The position numbers and the translations under genes are program-made. The notes beneath the pieces are model-generated. The model did no database searches and was not told the origin of the DNA. It saw only the letters and a list, made by a program, of their open reading frames with translations. Positions 1 to 11,918 of a stretch of DNA of 64,000 nt are shown in pieces. Source of the stretch: Haliclona indistincta (taxonomy: Eukaryota; Porifera; Demospongiae; Haplosclerida; Chalinidae); contig OZ024788.1 in NCBI GenBank assembly GCA_964017065.1, forward strand, positions 12,294,845-12,358,844, given 5' to 3'. Positions within the stretch are counted from its first letter, which is position 1; every line of letters begins with the position of its first letter.

Positions 1-1699
1 GGTAAATACCATTCAAGATTGACAGGATCTTCTCTGTGTTTTGGCAGGTAAGCTATGATAGAGCTAAAGACTCCCTTTGGAGAGTAGCCAACGTTGAAGC
101 AAACTAGTGTGGAATCAACAGAGACCTTTGCATCTATATAATAGTCGTCAGGAGCACAAACAAGAGCACTCGGCATAAAGAACAGCTCTTCTTCAGACTC
201 CTCATTGCGCATCCGTACAATGATGTTGAGATGAGTAAGAAAGGCAACTATTAGTTCAGGAGTGAGGTCATGATCTTGCCCCCATAGCTTCCTCAGAGTC
301 TCCATAGTGAACACACCTCTGGTCCAGACCATCTCCTTAGGACCATAGTCTGGCTCTCCATCTTTCTTGAATGCGAAGGTGTCAGTGAGTAGGGTACTGG
401 GGACATCATACAGCTTTTGAGGACGGGTCACCACATACTGTTCCAGAATGGTATCATCAGGATAGCAGCGGATGCTGCCAGTAAAGTGGTGTAGAAGCCA
501 AAGCACATGTGGTAGTTCAGTTTTAGGATCAATGTTGCAGTCGATTGCCAGGTGCTTGCACTGGTCTAGTGAGATGATACCCTTATCTTGGTTTCGTAGT
601 AGTAGTTCTAATCCTACTGCAGTGGTTGGTAGTTTCACCTCACACATTGGTGATGAGTATGATACACCACCTGTGACCTTGGTGATCACATGATCAGCTG
701 TGTGACGCACAGCTGTACGAAGTGCTGGGATGCCATCACCTGTGAAGCTGTCTATAGGAAACAACACCCTAGACCCGTTATACACTATCAAATCACTAAA
801 CGGTTCAACCAGACACTTGACCTGTTTTTCAATAGCAGAAATTTCTTCATCACTCACGAGGCTTCTCATTGTTGCCATGATTATGACACGAGGCTTCACT
901 TCTACTCTCTCTTCACCATTAGTCTGGTAACTACACGTGCAGCGAATGCTGGCCAGGGATTGAGTGAGGACATCTCTAACTCTCATATTGGTTGGGTAGT
1001 CTTCTCGTTTGCCATTTTTGTCAGTAAAATGCACTTCATATACAGCATCTAGAGGAACAGCTAAGCTGAATGCGAGCAGAAACACAGATGGCCCTGACAC
1101 GAAAATAGGTAACAGCTCTTGAAACTGAGGCTGGCCACCTGAGTCAATGAGATAGATAAGAGTCTCCTTCAGAATATCTTGTAAGGTGTCATGTGGTGCT
1201 TTGATGAAGGCATTGGTAATCATCTTTTGAAATGTTCTCTCAGCACTAGCTTGATCTACTGGTAGAGAGATCGTTGAACTTGAAGGAGCTGAATCAATTG
1301 CACTAGTGGTCTGCTTGTTAACCTGTTTGGTCTTAGCTGAATGCAGCTTAAAAATCTTCTCAACTATCCCAACCATTTCCTCGTCCAGGTTCTTCAGCAA
1401 GTGCCAGGGCAGGTCGTCTGCTTCTCTAATGAGAGCAGTAGCAGAGGCTGGTAACCGAGCTCGAGTGATCTCTTCAGCTACTGGAGTGCTACGAGTACCA
1501 TCATCGAGATGGTAGATGAGTGTGCCGTCCCTACGCTCTGCTGGTTTACGGCTAGTGAGTTCCTGTCCTGTGAGTCTCATCTTGGCACAAGTCTTTCCTG
1601 CTGCGGGCAGGCCATGAAGAATGAGATGAAGAGTACGAAGATTTAAGTTTCCTTTCTCTCTCATCATACGAACAGAGGTCGCTATGTGGCTTCGAATAT
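1..1699 (-). CDS. ROCO-like GTPase, large exon, partial at left edge
   Basis: The minus strand is open across the whole interval. It starts after a 3' splice site (polypyrimidine run ending TTCAG at about 1700-1701) and runs off the window, about 566 codons. Early in the exon is a Walker A motif, GLPAAGKT. Some 130 codons later comes a switch-II-like motif, LIDSGGQPQF, inside a hydrophobic strand, then a FLLAFSLAVPL strand. The C-terminal half resembles the COR region of ROCO proteins (for example YDVPSTLLTDTFAF). It is clearly paralogous to the gene at 28124-30825: same order, same DSGGQ motif, and the exon begins at the same place just upstream of the P-loop. ROCO proteins are cytoplasmic regulatory GTPases; the partner here is unknown. 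The 5' exon(s) were not found. A hairpin-capped repeat starts 62 bp upstream of the splice site, in the intron. Confidence 0.8.
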
Positions 1700-1760
1700 C
1701 TGAACAAAAATCACACTCAAAATTCAATACTAGCATGCATACTCATTTGAGTTAATATTA

Positions 1761-2964
1761 GGGAGGCACGGTAGTGCCTCCCTATGTAGGGTTGAACGGA
1801 AAAACAAGATGGCGGATACATACAATGTATTAGCATTCAAACGCTGATATTTCACCTGGTGATGAATTTTATACGTCCATAAACACTTAGATCTGCTCTC
1901 TGGCGTTGCCCCATCTTACAGTAGCAAGGAGATGACTCGAAATTGTTACTAAAGTGATGAACCTGGAAACGGTGAAAATTGAGTTTCGTCATCTTCGTTT
2001 TCTTCTTTCTTTCTTTCCACTCGCCTAGCACCTTTACACGAGCAGTGCCGAGACCAAAACACCCACGAACAGTCGTGAAATTCTCCTGGCAGGTGCCTTT
2101 TGAACCTTGTTTTTAGCGAAACGGCGATATACATTCCGCGAGTTCTCGATCGTGATCCATTGTCAGCTAAGTGTTAGACGCCATTAGTGTGATTGCGCAA
2201 TACGCACGTGACCAACCAGTGGCTAGCGCACGTGACCGAGCACTAGCTTGAGTATAGCCGCGCCATATGGAACACGGAGAACACATTTGTCTGGAGTGGT
2301 CGAAGAACTGTAAGCTCGTGTAGAATCAACATTCTGCGCTCGCCAGATCATTATAACCGCCGTATGGTCTACAAACAAGTGTGGGCGGGGCTCGAATGCA
2401 TGCCTAGCCTAGCCTGCATGCATGCACTATACGTAGGCGACCTGATATACAGCATAACAATTATTTTTTAGCTACAAATTGTTAATAAAGAAAAGCCATC
2501 AATAACAGGAAAACTAAACCCATGGTGGAAACAAAGACGGCTCAGTACATGCATGATATTGAACTGCACATCACTGAATAAGAAAAAAGGACACAAACAA
2601 GAAAATAAAAAGATTTCTATCGAAATCAAAATGATGTAGGGTTGTGAAATCTACCACTGGTCCACAATGTAAACTAACAAGGAACAAGCATGGAATGGTA
2701 ACACGATTGACTTGCTAACAGACCATAGATCCCTACATCAGTGGCTGTACATAAGAATGCACGTCAGGTGTCAATCAACAGCAACTAGCAGAACTAGCTA
2801 TAGTCAGCCAAAGCAGCCACTGATGTAGGGATCTATGGTCTGTTAGCAAGTCAATCGTGTTACCATTCCATGCTTGTTCCTTGTTAGTTTACATTGTGGA
2901 CCAGTGGTAGATTTCACAACCCTACATCATTTTGATTTCGATAGAAATCTTTTTATTTTCTTGT
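1761..2964 (+). mobile_element. Hairpin-capped foldback element, copy A
   Basis: The left tip is a 22-nt hairpin (1761-1782; 9-bp stem GGGAGGCAC, loop GGTA) followed at once by TATGTAGGG. Then come a YY1-like motif (AAGATGGCGG, about 1808), a polypyrimidine tract (about 1995-2020) and a block beginning CTAGCACCTTT. The right part is a perfect foldback (2597-2747 with 2814-2964). The same architecture recurs at 31004-32249 and, with different arms, at 21216-23177. There is no transposase, so it is non-autonomous. No clear TSD; the triplet TTA precedes the hairpin in three copies. Whether tip and foldback form one unit is inferred from their recurrence together. Confidence 0.7.
2597..2964. repeat. 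Perfect inverted repeat, 151-bp arms
   Basis: The arms 2597-2747 and 2814-2964 are exact reverse complements by eye, separated by a 66-nt loop. The inner edge reads CCCTACATCAGTGGCTG. The same arms occur at 31864-32012 and 32101-32249, and one degenerate arm lies at about 44212-44372. Confidence 0.9.
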
Positions 2965-3068
2965 GACATCTATATATATGTTGTTAATAAATATAATATT
3001 ATTATGACATCACGTTATTTACAATAATAATAATAATTTATTATAATTATTATGATAAGTACATGTAT

Positions 3069-3117
3069 AGAGAGGATGTCCTCTGGAGAGGGGTGTCCGC
3101 TAAGAGGGGTTCCACTG
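3069..3117 (-). repeat. Solitary end of a Tigger/pogo-like element
   Basis: This segment (ending GGGGTTCCACTG) matches the right TIR of the complete element at 34866-35683. No partner TIR or TA duplication was found nearby, so it is a remnant. The rest of 2965-3400 is AT-rich, with an (AAT)n-type stretch near 3020-3050. Confidence 0.55.
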
Positions 3118-3461
3118 TGGCAATTTTTCGCACCAGATTTCTCGACGTGTAGCGGTAGCAGGTCTATAAAAAATGAGAGGCTTCAAGCCAAGGACGTTAC
3201 CAAGGGCTGGACTGAGAGTTTTTCGATATTATCCTCGAATCGCGAGTTATCGTCGATGAACAAAAAGCTTTGTGTAGTGACCCCCGTTTTAACAGGCATA
3301 AAATACCTATAAGAGCAAATTTTCAAAAAATGCCTGGTACTAGTGACTAAAAACAGTTTGCTACACAGCATGAAAAATCTTGTGCGAAAATTCTGAATTT
3401 TATCTCCTCCATTGACATGTATTGCGTTGTACTGTGAGCCCCACCCTCACCGCAGCTTAAA

Positions 3462-3610
3462 ATGAAGCACCTAATTAAGGTGCAGATGCCTCGGTGGAAT
3501 GACACAATATCCACAAATACAACTATCCACCATTCCACAAACACAGCAACTGCAGATGCATGTATACAGGATTTCTGTACAGCAATCACAATGCAGTGGT
3601 TTAGTTATGC
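3462..3610 (-). repeat. Interspersed repeat shared with 42010-42175
   Basis: The reverse complement matches 42010-42175 over about 140 bp, including CCGAGGCATCTGCACCTTA and a block around TGGAATGGTGGATAGTTG. Short GGTGC/GCACC hairpins flank it. It looks like a MITE or SINE core; class unknown and no coding potential. The stretch from 3611 to 4391 shows nothing else I can name. Confidence 0.55.
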
Positions 3611-4391
3611 AGTCAGATGCCAATCAGTGATGACCACAATTCAACTGGGCGTGTCTACAGTGTTTGCATACCACGAGCGAGATAGCTTCCATATAGCGTG
3701 CTTACACAATTTCTCTGGACCTGCGCTGCTATCCTGTAATAAATTCTAATCTATCAGCTTCTAGGCAGTCAACTGTGGACAGCTTAAACCTTTGGCTTCA
3801 AGAAGTCTAGATCGCCAGCTACTGTAAACAAATTGTGAGCAAATAGCGCCACAACTCACAAAAGTTTTCACAAGTTCAAAAGCGAGAAAATACCGTGTTC
3901 TACTTGCATTGCTAGTTTCAGAGCTTAACTTTCGACGTGGGCTACAAAACCGAACAAAATGTGAGCAATTCACACGGTATCTTACGCACTAAGCTTTAAA
4001 ATCAAACTTCTTAAAATTCAAATCCGAGCAAGTATCGATTTCTACCCGTGTTGCTTGTTTCAGCGCTTAGTTTTGAGCGAGCGCCGAGAAATCGTTGCAA
4101 CAGACAGACAGAATGACACGACTACTGTATGCCTTGTGGCTCCGCCCACCGAGGCATAATGATATTCACAATGCGTGGGCAAAAGGGTACCCGCCACCTT
4201 ACGAAAACACAGCTTACATGACTCTTGGTGGCATTCAATGCAACTATGAAGGCTCGTGTCAAAAGTGTGTTCCTATAATTATTTGGCGTTTACACACACC
4301 TGGCTCTATTTTTGCCAAGGTGTTTATTTCAGAGTGCGTTTTCCCCTTGTAAATGCAGAGAATATATCTCAAGCGTCATGCTGTATCTGTA

Positions 4392-4889
4392 CCGTATTTC
4401 CTCGAATAGAAGCCGCCTCCGAATAGACGCCGGTCCTATTTATAAGCCGGGGGTGTAACGGTAACATACAGTATTAGAGGCCGGGTCTTGAATTAACGCC
4501 GGGTCATAAATATTGTGGTACCGCCCACAGTCAATTATCACGCCTTGTCCACGTGTGCGTGTTCGTCTAGCCATGTCGAAGAGAAAAAGCTATGACACAA
4601 CCTTGACAGATCGACAGATAGCTCTTCTCCAATACTAGGCGTCCAAGATACTTTGTAGATATAGTGCCCTTTTACTACGCTTTTCTTTCATATATACGCT
4701 ACGAAGAGCTACTCGCGATCGTCGACTAGCTGCCATTGTATTTGTACGAAAATTGGAAATTTACAAAGGCTTCGACGAACATTAAGAAATAAACGCTGGC
4801 CTCGATTAGAGGCCGGTCCTGTTTAGACGCCGGGGTAAAAACTTGCTGGAAGGAAATAGACGCCCGGGCTTCTATTCGAGGAAATACGG
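4392..4889 (+). mobile_element. MITE with Tigger/pogo-like transposase remnant, 498 bp
   Basis: The TIRs are CCGTATTTCCTCGAATAGAA at the left and its complement at the right, flanked by TA (4390-4391 and 4890-4891). Inside, an ATG at 4573 opens MSKRKSYDTTL and then degenerates. That is the style of the N-terminal helix-turn-helix of pogo/Tigger transposases, so this is probably a deletion derivative. The assignment rests on that short peptide and the TA target. Confidence 0.7.
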
Positions 4890-5319
4890 TACGTTGATTC
4901 AGGTAACTTGCTTGCACAAGGTGCTAATTTGCCATTAGACAATAATTATTATACATTATGAATAAATTGGTTTGGTATACCCGTGCCACCTTAAAATAAT
5001 ACATGGACGCTGCCTGAGCCTCAGCAAAAAAGTCATTGCAGTTGCTAGCTGAGTACAAACCACATTGAGCCAGTGAACTTGAAGTTGGCAAGCATGCAGC
5101 ATAATAGTAATCAAAATGAAAAGGATCTCAGGGACGTAACTAGGATTGACGGAGCGGAGGGGCAAACCATAAGAAATTCAAAATATGTGTGTGCAAAGTG
5201 CGCGCGCGCAGCGCCAAACATCCATACTGTTCATGCGTAAAAACCCTAGTACATGTATTGCGGCTGACCGTAGCAGAAGTAGGACTATTAAATTCCGTAC
5301 TTTTGAATGTGATTCCGGG

Positions 5320-5456
5320 ATAGCTTTCAAGTGTCTTTGGACATATAAAATTCATCACCAGGCGAAATATCAGCGTTTAAACGCTAATACATTGTATGTA
5401 GCTGCCATTTTGTTTTCTTGGGCATCCCTACATAGGGAGGCACTACCGTGCCTCCC
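5320..5456 (-). mobile_element. Hairpin-capped element, truncated copy
   Basis: Read on the minus strand, it starts with the same hairpin as copy A (5435-5456, stem GGGAGGCAC) followed by TATGTAGGG, then AAAATGGCAGCTACATAC and the AAACGCTGATATTTCGCC block. It is truncated before the foldback. Confidence 0.7.
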
Positions 5457-5619
5457 TAATAACAATAGATTTTCCTTCGGATGGGATTTCCGAAAATGTT
5501 GACAAGTGACCACTGGAATTTCGCAACAAGCCGGACGAAAGGCCATAATACCAATTGAGCTAGAGAATGACGAAGGTGCTATAGACGTAGATACAATTTG
5601 TTTAAAACCATCCAAGAAA

Positions 5620-5868
5620 TGAATGTCACTTGTGGTGATCAACAAGCTCGTCTACCCCTACATGTTGTTGCGGGTCATGATCTGCTGGGACGAGATTGGC
5701 TGCGTACTTTGCGAATTGTATTCGGCAAGTACAGAGTACTGTAAACACTAACCTACTCTCTCTTTTACAGAAACATCATGCAGTGTTTGATAACCAACTC
5801 GGGTTACTCAAAGGGTTCGAAGCCAAGATCCATGTCGACCCGACTGCTAAGCCTGTTTTCTGGCGATG
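5620..5868 (+). pseudogene. Ty3/Gypsy pol fragment, protease-RT junction
   Basis: It encodes a GHDLLGRDWLRTL stretch typical of the segment between aspartic protease and reverse transcriptase (compare LLGKDWLRKL at about 37420). A stop follows, then a segment matching the start of the RT region (HHAVFD...KIHVDPTAKP). It breaks off abruptly at 5868, where an integrase fragment begins in the opposite direction: a rearranged, dead copy. Confidence 0.75.
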
Positions 5869-6290
5869 TTGAGCTTTGGTGACTATACTAGTCAGATCTG
5901 GAAGCAATAGATCCAGGCGAGAGCGAGGTCGATGTCCCAGGTGTAGCTCTGATGGCATTTGTCCTGTAGTGGAATGAGGAGGGTTCCAATAATGAAACAG
6001 GAAACATGCGACTGTTTCGTCAATAGTTCCAGATGTCAGCTTCTTCATTCCTTGCTTGAAGGATTGTACTGCTCGTTCAGCAAGTCCATTTGAAGATGGA
6101 TGGTAAGGAGCAAGTCTCACATGTTGGATACCATTCTTCTTGAGAAATTCACCAAACTCTTCACTAGTGAAGGTAGCGGCATTGTCAGTGACAACTGTAA
6201 CTGGTATTCAAAAACGAGCGAACATGTGACGAAGCTGGTTGATGGTGGATCTGGATGTAGAAGTGGACATTGTAGCAACTTACACGTCCG
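5869..6290 (-). pseudogene. Ty3/Gypsy integrase fragment
   Basis: The minus strand carries integrase signatures: VVTDNAATFTSEEF with the second catalytic Asp, then APYHPSSNGLAERAVQSFKQ with the catalytic Glu. It resembles the integrase at 39350-39800. At least one in-frame stop lies upstream of the DN motif (near 6205). It sits head-to-head with the fragment at 5620-5868. Confidence 0.8.
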
Positions 6291-8433
6291 TACCACGTAT
6301 GACGTAGTAAATAATACAGCTCACTGTCAGTGAACACATGGCTGCTGGTCAGCTACGCTCGAGCCCCTCCTAGAGCATTACAAACATTTCATTTGAGGAT
6401 GCGCTCCAGGATTCGTTTGAGGATGCGCTCTTTTGCGCTCCAGTCGTTGGTGTGTACATGTACCTTTACACTGAAGGTTGACTCCTGTAATTAATACTTC
6501 ATCATGCACACGTGTTTTCCCGCGCGTGCGCAGTCAGTGCATACCAGGCCCTCCTTTGAGGGACTGGGGATGAGGCTAATCAGCAGGAAGCGACAGCGCC
6601 AACGATAGACAGCAGTTTCCTTTAAGCTGCGTCTCAGCCAATGCCATCAGTGATACGCGACATGGTTGGCAACCAGTATCCACAGCTTCGACCGTGTCGA
6701 CTGTAGATTTGTCAGCTAGTTTCCATGGAGCACGCCTAGACAAGTTTGAATGCGCACGCTATATGACGCGTCCACTTTTAATGAAACTTGTGTGATGTCA
6801 CATCCACGTGGGCGTAAAATCTAATGTTAGTAACAATAAAGTTTCTATGTGTTGCATGCCCTCTTCTCTCTATACGCCCTTGATGCAACAAGGAATTTTG
6901 GACACTGTACAATTTTTTGGGTAAAAAACACAGCCATCCATACTTCACCACGTCTTGTTACACCTTGCTGGTAATCTGTCTTGTCTCCTACTGTCCTTCC
7001 ACCATCGCTTTCGTGTCTGCTAAAGGCTTTCTGGTGCTACAAGAAGTTGGTTTCTAGAACTCACTCACACTCAAATGTGTACAAGCCTCATATCTGGTGT
7101 TCTTGTAATAAAAAATTTATTGCCTGTTATGAATGCAAACTGTGGTCTTTGACCACCCTGTGTATAAATTCACTGTAATGCTGTGTACTTGTTGTCAGTT
7201 CCGATTTAAGATAATTTTAGTTGTCACTGCTAATACACTACATTTTAGCAACATGAATTGTGGCAGCAGTTTCCCAGACGAGTGTATTTCCGTGAACCCT
7301 TTCTTGGCACTAAATCAGTCAGCTGTCCAGGAGCCTCGATACCCTCTGCTGGCCGGGGGATAGAGTCCAGCAGTTGGCTGATAAGGAGCTAGTTACAGGT
7401 CCTCTAAAGGCGAGCTGCCATAGAATGGCTGCTGGAATCATCTTCACAGTTGGGGAATTCAACCTAGACCAGGAGTCTATGACTTGAGAGGATGGAGCTT
7501 TACTTTGCCGCCAATGGTACCAAGGATGAGACGCAAGTTTCTGCATTTCTGACCATGGTCGGAAGACAAACTTACAAAAGATTGGTCAACTTATTTGCCA
7601 CCGCAAAACTGACCATAAAGACACTGAAAGAAATAAAAAACTAGAGTTCTAATGAACACATACCCATGTGCTGAGCTAGGAGCTAAACACGACTACTCCA
7701 GCATTACTGCAACACACACGTTACAGCTCCCACAATACCGTAAAGTGCTCTTACAAGGACACGTAGCTTTAGAAAGCCATGGATTAGCCGCTCGAGCAAG
7801 GCTTGCCAGCACAGAAAACGTCTTCATAGGACTATAAATTCAGTAAAGAAGCTGCAGAGAGTTTTTCGTGGAGAGTTTCGAGGGGTAAGACGTAAATAAG
7901 TGTGTTTTTTGACGACACACATATACATATATATACAGACGGACACAAACGCATAACCCTCGCGCATACTGCGCACGGGTAATAAACTGTAGGAGCATTT
8001 CAAGGTGTTTATGGTGGAAATAGCCGAACGGTTCCACTTCTACCAGAAAAGCCAATTTCCCGGCAAGAGAGTGATGGAATTTCTGGTGGAGCTCCAGAGA
8101 CTCAGTATCCACTGTACATGAAAAACTAGTGTGTGGTTTGCTAGATGAGGCCGGGAACCAATAAGAAATTGCTGGCTGAAAGGAAACTCGATTAAAAAAA
8201 TGCAGTCCAGATAGCTCAAGGAACGGAGGCGGCTGAGAAGAATAATAAACTATTGAGAGGAAATGATTCACTGTCAGAGGAAAGATGTGCAGCAAGGTGC
8301 TCCAGCTATACAGCTTTTTCCCATTATGAATGTCGATTCAAAGATGCTGTCTGTCATTATAGTAAGAAAATAGGCACATTGCGAGGGTATGCCAGCCCGT
8401 GGTAAGCGTCGTGATGGAGGAAAGTCTATGTAA
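6291..8433. other. Gene-poor stretch
   Basis: I see no supportable gene. There are short direct repeats with GCGCTCCAG/GGATGCGCTC (about 6390-6450), a TA/CA-rich run at 7915-7945 and a CCCTCGCGCAT/TGCGCACGGG hairpin at about 7964-7990 resembling the tip of the LINE-associated repeats at 42180 and 56577. Open frames here are short and show no recognisable domain. Confidence 0.5.
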
Positions 8434-9279
8434 GTATAGGTTAACCCATGGGTTCCGGGATATACCTGAGGCTGGTTAATTATACCGCCCGAGGGCGGTA
8501 TAATTAACCGCCGAGAGTATATCCCATACTGCCGAGGAACCCATGGGTTAACCATTTTGTAGCTAAGGAAGCTCTATATAAGAACCAACAGCAAGACTGG
8601 CTTTCTGCACAGACTTTTGTTCGTTTTCTAACCTGAATAAGCCAACTTCGTCGAGTAAGCGAGTGATCGTTGGTTCACCGCCCGAAGAACTGACAGCAAA
8701 GGTTAGCCTCGATGTGCCACACGTGGGTCCTGCTTTAATTATGTAGCATGCAGCTTAACAAACCTAGGTTGCAGTAGTTTGTCCAGCCATTCTTACCGAC
8801 AACTTGCCCGTGACTGGCGCCGTTCATCACTGTCGGACGGTTCCGGCGTGCGTCTCGAGTAACGTGTCCTTTGCTAAGCTTGAGCTTGGCCCACCTGGCT
8901 AGCTTGGTTCATGCTCCAAACTTAGTCGTGCTATTACATGATTATGGCTGTTATTATTTTTGTTGTCCACAAATTCTAAGACGCCATTTCTTCACAATAT
9001 GAGTCCCACAAGTGTCATGAAACTTCAGCGCTATAAAATCGCCGCAATCTCGTCAAATGCAAGTTCGGCTTTACGCTATGTGAAGCCAGCGTCTCCTCCT
9101 TTCGTATGGAAAGGGTAAGTTGGAGTTAACTTTTTGAAGTCAGCTGACTTCCTGGGGGATATATATTCCCCAGAAAGTAGAACTACTTCCTGTGGGATAC
9201 AGGTATTGCCCAGGTAACTGCACTGGTATGGGATATATACCACTAGAGGTGCCTTTGATCTTGGAGCTTCCTGGGCTAC
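8434..9279 (+). mobile_element. Palindrome-headed repeat element, copy 1
   Basis: It begins GTATAGGTTAACCCATGGG and opens with an imperfect palindrome of about 120 bp centred on CCGCCCGAGGGCGG. Then come a TATA box (CTATATAAG, about 8573), a transcribed-looking leader with a possible splice donor, and a tail of short palindromes such as GAAGTCAGCTGACTTC. A second copy at 40274-41183 sits inside an LTR and shows the element is mobile. AA flanks both copies, so the TSD is 2 bp or absent. No protein is encoded. Confidence 0.7.
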
Positions 9280-9299
9280 AATATATGCTGAAGACGAAG

Positions 9300-9830
9300 A
9301 CGCTGATATTGAACCGCGCTGTTTATTAAAGCAGTGGACGAAGAGAATTCAAAGCAGTTATCTGTGAAACCTGGTAAAACCTATATCACCGATGCCGTGT
9401 TGGTGAGCGACCGAGAGCTCATGATGGAGTTGGATACCGGAGCTACAGTATCTATTATCTCAGAGTAATTATTGTTCCCGCAAGCTTTTTTGAAGCAGAA
9501 ACGTGTGTTACTAAGGACCTTTTCTGGTGAACCACTGAAAGTACTAGGCGAGTTGATGGCTGAAGTTAGGTGCTGTAAACAGTGCTGCACTTAACCCTTA
9601 CTTGTTGTCTCAGGCACGGGACCAACTTTGCTCAGTAGAGATTGGTTGAAGCATATCGAGTTGGATTGGAAAAGAATTAGCTTGACCATGCGGAAGTGCT
9701 CGTGTACAAGAACTGCTTCAGAGATATCACGAGGTGTTTGAGAAGATTTGGGTCTGATGAAACATTTCCAATCTAAATTCCACGAGAAAGACTCGACTAG
9801 TTTTCCTCAAGCCAAGATCAGTGCCTTGAA
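9300..9830 (+). pseudogene. Ty3/Gypsy protease/pol remnant
   Basis: It contains a retropepsin motif MELDTGATVSIISE followed directly by a stop, a further segment with a stop, then GTGPTLLSRDWLKHIELDW, the post-protease signature also seen at about 37410-37450. Several stops and frameshifts make it dead. 9831-10236 shows nothing recognisable. Confidence 0.75.
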
Positions 9831-10616
9831 CTATAACTATCTTGTGAGTTTGGCTAGACGCTCTCCCAAACTCAAAATCACTATTTTAATTTCTGTTGTA
9901 CTAACTGAACTTCCTGACTGAATAAAAAACTATCTTTTGAACTCATAGTATCCCTGTAGGCTGCACTAGCAATCTCAAATCATGCATAGCAACAAGTTGT
10001 TGTACTAATATACACATGCACCATCACTAGCGCCTGAACTAAGACAATGAATGAGTTACTGTTGCAACTTGGGAAGTTCATTGCAGAGTGGAAAATAGCT
10101 GATGTTTATCAGTTGACCATAGTCCGAGAGCCATAGATCACATAGAGCACGACTTACCTACAGTGGCAAGCTCTGTAGCGCCACTGTCAAGTGTGCACCA
10201 ATTGTTATCGTCTGTTCAATATGAACCTATTGTATGGTGGGCAGGTCTGACACGGAATTTTTGGTCTAGCGGACCAAAATTTCTAGTAAAAAGTGGTCAG
10301 TCCGAACTAATTTTTCCTGGAAAAATCGGTCCGACTCTGGAATATTTGGTCCGGGTGCGGACCAAAATTACCGCTAAAAATGTCTGCTCAGACTAGCGGC
10401 CCAGACCAATTATTCCAGTGCTACCATCAACAACTGCTGCTCCTAACTTTGGCTGACAGAGGTTCGACCAATCAGATGATGTTGTCGTCGGTAATAGTAT
10501 AGCTATACAGAGTAATGTGACCAATTAGAACAGTTCTGCCATGCGCTCATTGGCAGTACATTTTAACTTCGCACGTGCACTCGGTCGCTAGCGTGGTAAG
10601 ACAACCGAGATTCACC

Positions 10617-10838
10617 ATGGAACAAGCGATGACAGGGACTGTCAGGAAATCAAATGGAAGTGATGATGAGGAGGATGATCATCTTTTTGAACTCACCTTT
10701 CAGTATGTCACCAATCAGGGGTATCCCGAGGGATACAGCGATGGTAGAAAGAGGACAATAAGACGGAAGGTAAAGAAGTTTGAAGTTGTTGGAGGAGAAC
10801 TTTTTTACAAGCATAAGATTGAAGTTTCAGCAGTCTGA
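10617..10838 (+). CDS. Truncated integrase-type N-terminus
   Basis: The start ATG lies in CACCATGG context. The acidic N-terminus (DDEEDD) is followed by YPEGYSDGRKRTIRRKVKKF and ELFYKHK. This parallels the start of the Ginger-like integrase at 16342 (YPEGAEKSEKYVLRRLAKNF, LYYVDKEK), the region that precedes the HHCC zinc finger. The frame ends soon after at a deletion junction, so integrase core and catalytic residues are absent. It could make only a short peptide of about 73 residues. Confidence 0.55.
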   Translation: MEQAMTGTVRKSNGSDDEEDDHLFELTFQYVTNQGYPEGYSDGRKRTIRRKVKKFEVVGGELFYKHKIEVSAV

Positions 10839-10935
10839 CATGAGGCATCATCTTCGACAGTGTTTGGTGGTCAATCGAATTCACCACGAAAAGAAAGGTA
10901 GAGAGAGGAGGAGTGCTATACAAAAAATTTACCGA

Positions 10936-11073
10936 GTTGCATGTTCAGAATGCCAAATCACTTCAGCGAGGAAAATAATAATAAAGTGCAGCCATCGTAA
11001 ACAATGGTATCATCTTGATTTGTGCGTGTTTGCTTCAACTAAGAAGCGGTGGTACTGTTCACTTTGTAGTTAG
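10936..11073 (+). pseudogene. PHD-finger-like C-terminus
   Basis: In a different frame from the upstream ATG segment lies CSECQITSARK...KCSH...WYHLDLC...WYCSLCS, the Cys4-His-Cys3 spacing and WYC ending of PHD fingers. A stop follows. PHD fingers usually read histone H3 tails. It is probably the last exon of the parental transposon gene, brought next to the N-terminus by internal deletion. Confidence 0.6.
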
Positions 11074-11918
11074 TTCATTTTAGTTGAATTTACCGTTGTG
11101 GTAAAATGAGTTCGAATATCTTCTTGCTGACAGACTGTACAATTTATAATAACATGAATTCGTCTGTGGATACTTACATACAGCACGGACAGCCTGATAA
11201 AACATAAACTTCAAGTGAAAGTCTGAAAGAAGAATTTTGTCTTTCCGATCTATATATTATTGAACCTTGGGACATTGTAATTGGCTGAAAGCGCTTGCCT
11301 TCGATCTAGCTATGGACGTTATTCATCGTAGAATTGTCTGAGAGCGCTTACAACACGCATTACAGCAGAATGTCTTGATCGCCATGGTCGGACCACTTTT
11401 TCCAGAGGCGGACCAATTTTTTCGGTAATTTTGGTCTGCCGGACCAAAATTTCCACGGTAAAATTGGTCCGCCCGGACCAATTTCGCCTGGACCAATTTC
11501 ACCTGGACCAAAAGTCCAGTGATAGGTATCACAATATGTGATGTACGGGAAGCGCAGTAGCTTTGATATCGCCCACGCATATACTTTAAAACTGTATTTA
11601 ATACAGTTGTAAAACAATTCAGGCTAAAATACTAGCTGTGATCGACAAAGCTAGCTAACTCTGGGAGTACTAAAAGCACAAACATAGCCAACTACACGGT
11701 TTTGTAAAATTTTTGCAACATCAAGTAAAGTAAATAATCTTACAAGGAGTATCAAACGCCAATTGCTACTGTAGAAACACTCGGGAAAGTAAAGTGACAG
11801 GCATGTGCAATTTATTATGCACTGTGACGCAAGCGTGTAGTACAAATTGGTGATGACGTAATGAAGAGCAGGCCTAGCTTTGCATGCAGTGAGTTAGCGG
11901 CTGCAACTCAGTGAGACC

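Larger units (their letters stand above)
10237..11522 (+). mobile_element. Deleted Ginger-like transposon with integrase start and PHD end
   Basis: Both ends carry clusters of GGTCCG/CGGACC motifs in opposite orientation (10240-10420 and 11390-11515), like long subterminal inverted repeats. The inside keeps the first codons of an integrase-type protein and a C-terminal PHD-like zinc finger with the middle missing. Exact ends and TSD could not be fixed. Confidence 0.6.

Noticed and set aside
8434..9279. Helitron
   Set aside because: Neither orientation starts with TC or ends in CTRR with a nearby hairpin, and insertion is not between A and T.
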